DNA of 64,000 nucleotides from Porphyridium purpureum (lineage: Eukaryota > Rhodophyta > Bangiophyceae > Porphyridiales > Porphyridiaceae). Every line of letters begins with the position of its first letter. Position 1 is the stretch's first letter. The notes below the pieces were generated by a model. The model saw only the letters and a program-made list of their open reading frames with translations. It was not told the DNA's origin and did no database searches. Location: NCBI GenBank assembly GCA_008690995.1, contig VRMN01000001.1, positions 3,534,001 to 3,598,000 on the forward strand, written 5' to 3'. Shown one piece after another: positions 1-7,885 of the stretch. The position numbers were made by a program, and so were the translations under genes.

Positions 1-1172
1 ACAAAATCTTCATACACGGATTCTTTGTTCAGCATTTCCACAAGCACACACATAGATTCTGCGAACCTCTCCTGAAGTCCGACGAAGAAGAAATTGTTTC
101 GCAGGTGCAACTCGGCGAGCTCTAATGCTGTCGACGCAATCACAGCATCCGTTTCAATCATGTAGTCGCGCAAGTCAGTTAGAAGGTCTGAGGATAACAA
201 GTGGGCCGAGATCTTCGACGAAATCCGCTGCCACATCCCGCGCGATCCGGGCCTCCAAAAAGAAGTTCCGAGTCCGGCCAACCGTTTGGTCATGTAATTC
301 AGATTTCGCGAGGTAAGATAGTGCACCAAAGGTTCCTCGTTTCGCGTTTCCCGATACTGGGACACGGAATAGTTCGATGCTTCAAAATGGCCGTAGTGAG
401 ATATCTTCCGACGCAGCGGATGTCTCATGAAGGTAAAATACGTTCCTATGCGTCCCGGAATAATGTAATGAGCTCCGTAGTACTGATGGCCTACAATCAT
501 GTCCAACGCTAGACGTTCTTCGGTGCTCATATCCAGGACCAATTCATGCAAATTGCAGTCGTAGTCAAACTCTGGATGCTTAAGTCGATGGTTCATTAGA
601 ACTCGGTAAGCAAAGCTCTCGTTCTTTCGCGCACGATGACAAGTGTGATGCAAATTCAGGCCATTCTTTTTCGCAAAGGCGAATAAGTGTGTCTTCAGAT
701 TATTGCCTGCGGTTTTATGCAAATGCAGAAAGATGAGAAGCAGTTTCGGAGGCTCACGGCTGCTGAAAAGATCCACGTACAAGTCGCTCTCGATGAATCT
801 CGGGTAGAGAAGAGACGTAGGAATCCACGTAGCATTTGCAGCGGTGTCGCTTTCACCTTGACTGCCACCAGGCCCGTGCGCAACGGGATCGGCCTTGTTC
901 CAGTTTCTTTGCCATACCGCTGAAGTTTCGTGATGTGGCTCAATGCTCTTGCCTCGCAGATCGAGAGCACGCTTGGAAATCGCTACCGCCCAAATCGCAC
1001 TTATCATCACGTAGACAAGGGCGAACTGCGGGGCAAGCGACGCAACTGAGCTGCGTTGCCGCGCCTTGGGGCTTAGCTTGGCGCTGCAGCTCGAGCCATA
1101 GTCAATCGAAAGAATTCCGCGATGATCTGCCGCCTGCAATCTCCGAGGGCGCGCCTGGCGCACTGCGGGCAT
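1..1172 (-). CDS. Type II membrane sulfotransferase, partial (3' end beyond left edge)
   Basis: The minus strand is open from an ATG at 1172 to the left edge (390 residues, no stop), so the C-terminus is missing. Seen: a single hydrophobic segment at about residues 50-65 after a basic N-terminus, as in Golgi type II enzymes; LHKTAGNN at about 151-158, which fits the 5'-phosphosulfate loop of PAPS-dependent carbohydrate sulfotransferases; and FMRHPLRRKISHY at about 248-260, which fits the 3'-phosphate-binding arginine/serine motif. FVGLQERF near 363 is also typical of the Sulfotransfer_2 (heparan 2-O-like) group. Likely role: transfer of sulfate from PAPS to a polysaccharide or glycoprotein in the Golgi; the acceptor cannot be told. 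An in-frame stop lies upstream near 1310 with no ATG between. A GGTACAGT motif lies about 107 bp upstream. Tandem with the citrate-synthase-like gene. Family call fairly sure, substrate unknown. Confidence 0.75.
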   Translation of the reverse strand, partial: MPAVRQARPRRLQAADHRGILSIDYGSSCSAKLSPKARQRSSVASLAPQFALVYVMISAIWAVAISKRALDLRGKSIEPHHETSAVWQRNWNKADPVAHGPGGSQGESDTAANATWIPTSLLYPRFIESDLYVDLFSSREPPKLLLIFLHLHKTAGNNLKTHLFAFAKKNGLNLHHTCHRARKNESFAYRVLMNHRLKHPEFDYDCNLHELVLDMSTEERLALDMIVGHQYYGAHYIIPGRIGTYFTFMRHPLRRKISHYGHFEASNYSVSQYRETRNEEPLVHYLTSRNLNYMTKRLAGLGTSFWRPGSRGMWQRISSKISAHLLSSDLLTDLRDYMIETDAVIASTALELAELHLRNNFFFVGLQERFAESMCVLVEMLNKESVYEDF

Positions 1173-1278
1173 AATGCTTTCAATCACAGACGTGGCCTGT
1201 TCGAGAATCAGGAAAGCGATGTCATGAGTCACATCAACTTGTTTCCATGGCAGCGTTCGTAATTTAATTTCTGCGGTG

Positions 1279-1285
1279 ACTGTAC
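1279..1285 (-). promoter_or_regulatory. GTACAGT motif upstream of sulfotransferase
   Basis: GGTACAGT on the minus strand, in sense with the sulfotransferase gene and about 107 bp upstream of its ATG. This is one of a series of such motifs in the window; promoter function is inferred from the recurrence only. Confidence 0.4.
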
Positions 1286-1372
1286 CGTCGAGTGTCGGCG
1301 AACGTCTCTAAATTAGACTGAACAAATCCTGCGGGGAGCGCCACGCATAGCAGAGCGGACAGTGGCGAAGGC

Positions 1373-2863
1373 TTAGAGCAGCCCTCTCGTGCTCCTCCTC
1401 CTCCTCTCAAACCCAAACGCATGCGCCTCCTCCGTCGTACAATCCAAACTGGGCACCGAGGATAAAAGACGAGCGTCAGCCGAAAACTCACCATCTTCCC
1501 GGGCGTCGATATCTACATACTCGCGACGCCCATGTCCCATGTACACCTGCCTCGGTCGACAGATCTTTAGCGCCGTTTCCTGCTGCATTTCGTTCCAGTG
1601 TGCCAACCAACCCGCCGTTCTTGCCATGGCTACAATCACCGTGAAATAATCGGAGGGAAATCCCAATATGCGCTGCGCAAGCGCCAAGTAGTAATCTGCA
1701 TTTGTGAAAACATGCCGCGTTTGAAAATAAGGATCGCCAAGAATGACATCTTCAACACGCATGGCTTTTCTCAGAAGCATGCCTTGTGCGTCGTCCCCGA
1801 AAAGCTCTTGTGCTTCGATTGCTATTTTTTTCAGCACACGCGCGCGGGGATCGTACGCCTTGAAAACAATGTGGCCAAAACCTGGGATTCTTCGCTTTTC
1901 GCTCTTCGCGGATTCTATGAATTCTGAAATAACGCTCGCATCATCCGATGGCAAGGCCTCAAGCATATCCAGGACGTGCTTTCCCACACTACCTATTCGT
2001 GCACCGTACGTACAGGCAATGGCAGTCGATAGCGCGTTGTACGGGTCGACCTTGGAACTCGCAACATGATGTAAAAGCGATGTCGCCGAAGACATTCCAA
2101 TATCTGCGAGTGCGACCAGCATGCGGTCAAAAAGTGACACAACGCGTGGATCAGGACGGTACCGTGGCTCAGACATGCGGTCCAGAAGCGCGAGAAAGTT
2201 TTCTGAGTAACTCAAATTGCCAGTAGCGTCTGGATAGTTGAGTGGACGCCCAATGCGTACTCGATATGAACACGCAGCAATTGTGGCCACTTTGCCCAGT
2301 ATCCTTACGATCTGCTTATCCCTAATTCTACGATCCTCGAACATGTTTGTAGCAACGAGGCTTGGGTTCGCCTCCGGGGCAAACGTGCTGAGCGCCGCGA
2401 GCGAGGAGACAAGAATCGTCATCGGCGGTGCGTCATAGCGGAAAGTCTTGATCTGCTCCAAGACATCTTCGTGGACGAATGTGTGGTGCATGACCATACT
2501 GTTCCACGTCTTCTGCAGCTCGCCCGACGGGAGCTCGCCATAAATTAAGAGGTATGCGACTTGCAGAAAATCGCAGCCTTCATCAACAAGCTTCTCCATA
2601 TCTATCCCGCGATAGTATAATTTTCCAGCAGCGCCATCCAAGTGCACGACGCGTGAACGTGTCAAAGCAGTGTGATGGAAGTTCGGATCGAAAACCATGA
2701 GACCGGCTTCGCTTTTCCAGCCTACAGATCTGGACACCAGGAAGCCATCCTTCCGCTCCTTCAGGTCCAGAGACCTGCCATTTTCCAGCTCGGCGTCGCC
2801 GCTCTGCTCAACAGAGCGCACGCGAAGCACCCACGCGTTGGGAGCGTCGTCCATGCGCGCCAT
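1373..2863 (-). CDS. Citrate-synthase-like protein lacking two active-site histidines
   Basis: 496 residues, close in length and pattern to the glyoxysomal/bacterial-type citrate synthases. Family hallmarks seen: YYRGIDMEKL near 83-92, the RIPGFGHIVFKAYDPR signature at 325-340 (His331, Arg340), the catalytic-type Asp390 in NADYY, and Arg415 in ARTAGW. But the two other histidines of the fold are gone: the DHE-type site reads ADIGMSS (Ile255, codon 2101-2099) and the GPLHG-type site reads GARIG (Ile290, codon 1996-1994). In pig enzyme numbering these correspond to His238 and His274. Condensation of acetyl-CoA and oxaloacetate is therefore doubtful. No PTS1 at the C-terminus (ends RGLL), no obvious PTS2 and no clear mitochondrial presequence, so the location is unclear. 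The frame is intact, so it is not a decayed gene; it may be a paralog with a regulatory or changed role. Family sure, activity doubtful. Confidence 0.85.
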   Translation of the reverse strand: MARMDDAPNAWVLRVRSVEQSGDAELENGRSLDLKERKDGFLVSRSVGWKSEAGLMVFDPNFHHTALTRSRVVHLDGAAGKLYYRGIDMEKLVDEGCDFLQVAYLLIYGELPSGELQKTWNSMVMHHTFVHEDVLEQIKTFRYDAPPMTILVSSLAALSTFAPEANPSLVATNMFEDRRIRDKQIVRILGKVATIAACSYRVRIGRPLNYPDATGNLSYSENFLALLDRMSEPRYRPDPRVVSLFDRMLVALADIGMSSATSLLHHVASSKVDPYNALSTAIACTYGARIGSVGKHVLDMLEALPSDDASVISEFIESAKSEKRRIPGFGHIVFKAYDPRARVLKKIAIEAQELFGDDAQGMLLRKAMRVEDVILGDPYFQTRHVFTNADYYLALAQRILGFPSDYFTVIVAMARTAGWLAHWNEMQQETALKICRPRQVYMGHGRREYVDIDAREDGEFSADARLLSSVPSLDCTTEEAHAFGFERRRRSTRGLL

Positions 2864-3225
2864 CTAACAATCACTCAGCACCGCTCCGCTCGCAACCTGC
2901 GAGGAATGTACAGTGTCGAAGCGATTTTCATGGCGCCGATCGCTGGGTGAAGAGCAACACATCTCGGGGCTGGGCACGAAACCGTTTGTGAATGCTTTCC
3001 GCGTACAAGGCGAAGCAATAAACCCCTGCCGGTGCTCCACTGGATGTCTGTGCGAGCGCGCGGAGATGCACGCAGGGAAAAGGCAGCTCGTTTTTGGCTG
3101 GCCACTTGCGTCGAAGTAATTCCAGGGCCGCAGCGCCGTAGTAGCGTGGAACGGCTTCGACGCAGCTGGTGCGCTTGCTCACGCGAAGAGACACAACCTT
3201 GATCCGCGTGTTTTATGTGAGAAGG
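2864..3225. other. Divergent intergenic region, citrate-synthase-like / SAMHD1-like
   Basis: About 360 bp between two divergent start codons; it should hold both promoters. The one motif I can point to is GTACAGT at 2908-2914, in sense with the SAMHD1-like gene (about 312 bp from its ATG) and only 45 bp from the other ATG. The ORFs crossing this region are low in coding character. Confidence 0.4.
2908..2914 (+). promoter_or_regulatory. GTACAGT motif in divergent promoter
   Basis: Sequence context is aatgtacagtgtcg. The 7-mer core matches the recurring motif, but here the preceding base is T instead of G, so this is a weaker example. Confidence 0.25.
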
Positions 3226-4698
3226 ATGGATCAGTCCGACATGGACGATGTACGCTCGGATGGCGGGGACGGAAGTGCGCGCCTGACCATGCCCGTGGGC
3301 GTGTCCCAGATGCACGCATCGAAGAGCAAGCTCATAAACGACAATGTGCACGGTCACTACGAAATACCCGCGTACGTCGTCGAGTGCATGGATACAGAAC
3401 ATTTTCAGAGGCTCCGAGACATCTCTCAGCTTGGCACAGCCTCGTACGTCTTTTTGGGCGCGACGCATAAGCGCTTCGCGCACAGCATTGGGACGTCACA
3501 TTTAGCTCGTGAAATGATGGCGCATCTATACAGGCACCAGTTGGGCTTTCGGCAGATTGACAACGAAAGGGAGTTCCAGGAATATTCAAGGCTTGTACAA
3601 ATTGCAGCTCTGTGTCATGATTTGGGTCATGGCCCGTTCTCGCATTTGTTCGACAACGAATTTCTCACGCGTCGAGGGGTTGCGGACGTGCCTCAACTGC
3701 ATCACGAGGCGCGCTCGCTTATGATCCTTCACGACATGATCGATTCGTACAACCTCGACTTTGATCGTGAGGATCGTGCGATCATTGGGAACATGATTGA
3801 TAATCCAGCAGAGACGCTCGGGAGACCGAGATTTTTATTCGAGATCGTAGCGAATAAGAGTTCAGGTTTGGATGTTGACAAGTTTGACTACCTTGCGCGA
3901 GATTGTCAAACTCTTGGACTGAAGTATGGATTTGACCATCAGCGTCTCATTGGCTGTTCGGCTGTCATCGACGAGCGCATTTGTTACGGCCAGAAAGAAA
4001 TCTACTCGATCTACGACATGTTTAACACGCGCTTCAAGCTGCACAAACTCGTGTACAACCACCGCGCCTCCAAGGCCATTGAATACATGATCACGGACAT
4101 CTTGCTACATGCGGATGCTCATCTCAAAATTTCGGAGAGCATAACCGACCCATCAAGTTTCATGAACTTCACGGACAGCATCATCCGGGTCATAGAGATG
4201 AGCAAAGAAGCGTCTCTAGGTGCTTCTCGGCAACTGATTCGGCGCCTCCGAAATCGAGACCTGTACAGATTTGTGGACGAGGTGCTTGTACCGGCGAACA
4301 CTGCTGACGTTTCGGAAGTCGACATTTCGACCTCGCAAGATTCCAATAGTCGGCTTCAACCCGATGATCTGATTGTGTTCAATATGAGAGCAAATTTTGG
4401 AATGCGCCAGAAAAATCCTGTCGATCATGTGCATTTCTTTCAGAACTGGGATTCTAAGAGCTCATTTCAAGTTGACAGGGCGAAGGTCAGCTATCTTCTT
4501 CCGACCCAATTTGAAGAGAAGACCATACGTCTTTACTCCAAAAAGTCGGACCCTGATTCTGTGGACGCGGCCAAGCGTGCCTTCAGGCGGTTCATCCGTT
4601 CCAATCGGATAGGATCTTTGTTCCCCAGTCCTGAAATTTCAAGCGCGGGAGCACTGAAGCGCCACAGGGTTGAAAGTGCGAATGGAAGCACACCATAG
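3226..4698 (+). CDS. SAMHD1-like HD-domain dNTP triphosphohydrolase
   Basis: 490 residues from the ATG at 3226; the frame is open further upstream but only with a GTG. The protein covers the catalytic HD core of SAMHD1: KRFAHSIG (His86), the metal-binding pair in LCHDLGHGPFSH (His131, Asp132), LHHEARS (His159/160) and LDVDKFDYLARDC (Asp218), all in the expected order and all retained. The following segment YSIYDMFNTRFKLHKLVYNH matches the family as well. No SAM domain precedes the core (only about 45 residues). Expected reaction: dNTP to deoxynucleoside plus triphosphate, which controls dNTP pools for replication and repair and restricts reverse transcription. The C-terminal part from about residue 360 is more divergent. 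Convergent with the ABHD12-like gene (111 bp between stops). Family sure; whether GTP/dNTP regulated is unknown. Confidence 0.88.
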   Translation: MDQSDMDDVRSDGGDGSARLTMPVGVSQMHASKSKLINDNVHGHYEIPAYVVECMDTEHFQRLRDISQLGTASYVFLGATHKRFAHSIGTSHLAREMMAHLYRHQLGFRQIDNEREFQEYSRLVQIAALCHDLGHGPFSHLFDNEFLTRRGVADVPQLHHEARSLMILHDMIDSYNLDFDREDRAIIGNMIDNPAETLGRPRFLFEIVANKSSGLDVDKFDYLARDCQTLGLKYGFDHQRLIGCSAVIDERICYGQKEIYSIYDMFNTRFKLHKLVYNHRASKAIEYMITDILLHADAHLKISESITDPSSFMNFTDSIIRVIEMSKEASLGASRQLIRRLRNRDLYRFVDEVLVPANTADVSEVDISTSQDSNSRLQPDDLIVFNMRANFGMRQKNPVDHVHFFQNWDSKSSFQVDRAKVSYLLPTQFEEKTIRLYSKKSDPDSVDAAKRAFRRFIRSNRIGSLFPSPEISSAGALKRHRVESANGSTP

Positions 4699-4809
4699 CT
4701 GGATGTGCTGAATCTCGATGGTAGTAGACGCTTTGAATGAAAGGAGGATTGTATTCCATGTGTGTTTGTTTGTGTGTCTGTGCGTGGGAGTATGAGCGAG
4801 TGTGTATGC
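4699..4809. repeat. GT-rich low-complexity stretch between convergent genes
   Basis: The gap between the two stop codons holds an imperfect GT-rich run at about 4759-4790 (tgtgtttgtttgtgtgtctgtg). It is probably 3' untranslated or terminator sequence. Confidence 0.4.
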
Positions 4810-5949
4810 TCAAAGTGGTCTTCCCGTGGGGGCGCCAATATTCGCGAGAAAATTCTCCAACACCGCCAAGTATTCTGGGTGCGCAAAACAATCTGCGTGG
4901 TGAGCTCCGAAAAACTCCCGCATTTGGACTTTGACACCCGCCGCTTGAGCCGTTTTGAACAAACTGCGCCCTTGAGAGATTCCGATCTTCCGGTCATGAG
5001 TCCCATGCAGAATCAAGACCGGACATGCAACTCGCGAAATTCTTCTTGCTGTCGGAAAGCAGTCAGGGAGCTTCGAAATGAGTCGACCCCAAACAAGCGA
5101 CGGTAAAATTCGAAACGGGGCCGCGCCTGGATGGTCCAGTAAGGCGTCCGGCATGCTTGTAAAAGGAGCATCTAAAATGAGCGCTCTAGGGGCTCGTCCT
5201 TTCTCGCTTAGCTTTTCAGCCAAGCGCGTCACGACAGCAGTTCCTAGGGATTGTCCGTACAGAATAAGATGGGTGTCGGGGGAAAGAACACACAAGTCAT
5301 CAAGATCTGGTAACGCAGACGGCTCTCCGCAGAGCCAGCGATACACACTCTCTGCGTCAATCGCTAAACCATCCTCTGAAGGAACTCCTTCTGAATCACC
5401 ATATCCACGCGGATCGATGGCAAGTACCTGAGCTCCCAAGTGCGCCGCTAAAAACTGCACAATCGCTACACGGTTTGGCCAGGACCGATCGAGTGCGTTT
5501 CCATGAAAAAATAGAATAACTCGGCGAGGCGTGATGGAAGTACACAGCTCCGGACTTCCCCGCGTCTTGCCATCACGCACATGACATCTTCCCAGAACCT
5601 CGTCGAATAGTCGCTCCCGAGCTGCACTGTCAGTCGCTTTCTCGCTCGCCCGAACTGCGTCGCGTCCGGGACTGAGGATGTGCCAGCCGCGAACAAGTGC
5701 TCCATCGGGAGTTAAAATTGATATGTTTCTTGCAAAGGACGCCATCCTTTGGTATACCAGATTACTAGCACTGGGGGCAGGGGCGAAGTACGGCACTCCC
5801 CGTAGCCAGTGCGCAAACAGAAACCAGCTCATGACTCGAGGACGCGTCAACATGAGTACCACAAGAGAGCAATACACAACCACAATGACGGTCACGGCCG
5901 CGGCCACGGCCGTGGCCACCGCCACTATACTCACCGGAGTTCCGCTCAT
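4810..5949 (-). CDS. ABHD12-like membrane serine hydrolase (lysophospholipid/monoacylglycerol lipase type)
   Basis: 379 residues from the ATG at 5949; a 29-residue upstream extension begins only at TTG and was not used. Seen: a transmembrane segment at about 7-33, then an alpha/beta-hydrolase domain with the oxyanion-type HGN (about 149-151), nucleophile motif GQSLG (Ser234), the acid in LHGTHD (Asp319) and a His-rich site GAHHADC (His350/351). The order and the N-terminal anchor match ABHD12/ABHD13-type hydrolases, which cleave lysophosphatidylserine or monoacylglycerols at ER membranes in animals. The substrate here is an inference. Convergent with the SAMHD1-like gene. I see no GTACAGT motif upstream. 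Fold and triad sure, exact subfamily moderately sure. Confidence 0.75.
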   Translation of the reverse strand: MSGTPVSIVAVATAVAAAVTVIVVVYCSLVVLMLTRPRVMSWFLFAHWLRGVPYFAPAPSASNLVYQRMASFARNISILTPDGALVRGWHILSPGRDAVRASEKATDSAARERLFDEVLGRCHVRDGKTRGSPELCTSITPRRVILFFHGNALDRSWPNRVAIVQFLAAHLGAQVLAIDPRGYGDSEGVPSEDGLAIDAESVYRWLCGEPSALPDLDDLCVLSPDTHLILYGQSLGTAVVTRLAEKLSEKGRAPRALILDAPFTSMPDALLDHPGAAPFRILPSLVWGRLISKLPDCFPTARRISRVACPVLILHGTHDRKIGISQGRSLFKTAQAAGVKVQMREFFGAHHADCFAHPEYLAVLENFLANIGAPTGRPL

Positions 5950-6224
5950 GGCCGAAGAGCCCACCCGCGCAGACTTCCAAGAATCCTCGCCAAACTGCTT
6001 CCCACATTCTCGCCCAACGCCTCCTCCCCACAACAATTCTCCAAAGCCATTTTATTTACGATCCCATGGGTGAACCATGTAGGGACAGGAACAGAGGCAA
6101 CAAGTTCTCGCGAGACTGTTCATATTTCCCAGCAAGCGTGGTGTGCGCGTATCATGCACTAAGGGATGATCGAACCCATTCCATCCAAATCGAATCCTCG
6201 GCGGCAAGTGCGCTTTCTCTTGGC

Positions 6225-7542
6225 CTAGTCCTTCGGATCAATGATTCCCTCTTCAGCAATCTCAAACGTAGCCTCATTTTCTCCATACATAGGGCTATCG
6301 AAAATCTTTGCGATCCGTTGCTCACCACGGCCCTTGCGAAGAGACAGGCGAGTGGTACTTGCGTGAGCCATTACGTGTCCGCCGATTGGTTTTTTGGGAT
6401 CAGCCTGGAAGCTCATGGCACCGTCAGGCGTGGCCATGACCTGGTTCGTGATGAAGACCGCAACATTGAACTGTTCGGCTATCTTCATTAGACTTGCCAT
6501 GAACCTATTCAACTTTTGCTGACGGTCGGCAAGCTCACCGCGTCCTGTATAGTCTGTACGGAAAAGAGCAGTTGCTGAGTCAACGATAAGAAGAGCGTAC
6601 TGATCATACGCCATGCGAGCAGCTACATGAGTGAGCAGTTCGATTTGATGCTCACTGGAATACGCGCGTGCCACATGAATGTTGTCCAAAACGTCGTCCT
6701 CATGAAGTTCAAACCGGTCGCACATGGCCGCGATTCGTTCAGGACGAAAAGTGTTTTCTGTATCGATGAAGGCAACCTTACCATTACCCCCTCCCGCCTC
6801 GCGCGGAAGCTGTGCAGTCACGCAAAGGGTGTGAGACAGCTGAGTCTTTCCGCATCGAAATTCCCCGAATGCTTCCGTAATTGATGCACTTTCAATACCA
6901 CCGCCGATGATGGAGTCGAGCGCGCTGCTCCCGGTCGAGATGTAGTAAACACCCTTTCGTTTTTCGCGACACTGTGTTCCAGAAATAAAGTCCGTCTGCA
7001 CGAGTTTTCCACAGCAGTCGCGGATCTTGTCGACCTTTGCTTCGCTGAGACCCTTGACACAGAGTAGCGTCTTGCGCATGCACATCATGACGCTCATGAC
7101 CGTGTAAAAGCCGGCGTCTTTCAATCTGGACAGCACCAAGGCCCGCGATGCAAACCGAGAAAAAGTTGGTCAGTAAGATGCTCGTCAATTCCGGGAAAAA
7201 CGGACTGGCGATGCATTCCGTAGCACACGGAATGGACTTGTGAGATAGAAAAAATGCAGAGGAGCATGCATGAATTCCTGCATGCATTCACGTTCTTGCT
7301 CTGAGAGCGTACTTCTTCACCTCCGCGGCGCCGATCCCGAGCTCTGTAAGCTTATCGATTTCCTCGATTTCGTGAGCAACGTATGAATCCCGGTCTTCCG
7401 CTTGCTCATCTTCCTGCCCCTCTGCGTCGTTTTCTGTGTTCATGTCTGCAACGCTCGGCTCGACCTGCGAGCGCTTCCTCCTAATGCGCCCGGTCGCTGC
7501 CGAGGCCATGCTCTCCTCCTGGTGCCCCAGCACGGTACTCAT
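6225..7542 (-). CDS. DMC1: Meiotic recombinase DMC1 (two exons)
   Basis: Exon 1 is 7542-7313 and exon 2 is 7125-6225, giving 376 residues. The junction rebuilds AAA (Lys77) so that exon 1 ending AAEVK runs into KLKDAGFYTV, exactly where RecA-family eukaryotic recombinases read ADIKKLK. The 187-bp intron starts GTACGC and ends CTGTCCAG. Seen: helix-hairpin-helix region at about 60-115 (CVKGLSEAKVDKI), Walker A GEFRCGKT at 164-171, Walker B LLIVDSAT, and PKKPIGGHVMAHASTTRLSL in loop L2 and beyond. Stretches such as GGGIESASITEAFGEFR and the QADPKKPIGGH segment are closer to DMC1 than RAD51. Role: strand exchange between homologs in meiosis. Cys168 sits where most relatives have Thr inside Walker A, which should be harmless. 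Divergent from the WDR6-like gene. Confidence 0.87.
7126..7312 (-). other. Spliceosomal intron in DMC1
   Basis: 187 bp on the minus strand with GTACGC donor and TCCAG acceptor. Removing it restores a continuous family-conserved protein. It is the only intron I can support in this window. The donor GTACGC differs from the usual GTAAGT/GTGAGT. Confidence 0.8.
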
Positions 7543-7885
7543 GCTTACAGAGGGCCTTGCAGGCGCGCGGATTCCAAAAGTCTCGACGCGACGTTCGTTC
7601 TTCGTGCTCCGTTCCCTTCTGGTCCTTGGCGCTGCTTTGCCACGCACAGGAGCAGATGCGCGCGGGCGAGCAAAACGCGTCGTGCATGTGACGCAGGTAC
7701 AGCGAGCCTCGTCGGGGAAAGACAAGTCGGCTTGTCGCGACGCTGGCGCCAATTTTGGAAGAAGCGTACCCTGCCACTGTACCGCTTTGCACAAGTCGCA
7801 CTGGCACGCCCGAGAGAGGGTGGGCTACCGAGTCGTGCTCCGGTCGTTCGTGCGCATGTGAAACAGCACGGCGCCCGTATTGCCG
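7543..7885. other. Divergent promoter region DMC1 / WDR6-like
   Basis: About 340 bp between start codons. The one recognisable element is GGTACAGT on the minus strand at 7776-7782, in sense with DMC1 (about 234 bp upstream) and about 104 bp from the WDR6-like ATG in the other direction. Open frames crossing the region begin only at GTG/TTG. Confidence 0.4.
7776..7782 (-). promoter_or_regulatory. GTACAGT motif, DMC1/WDR6-like divergent promoter
   Basis: Minus-strand context is GCGGTACAGTGGC. It could serve either of the two divergent genes; its sense orientation favours DMC1. Confidence 0.4.
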
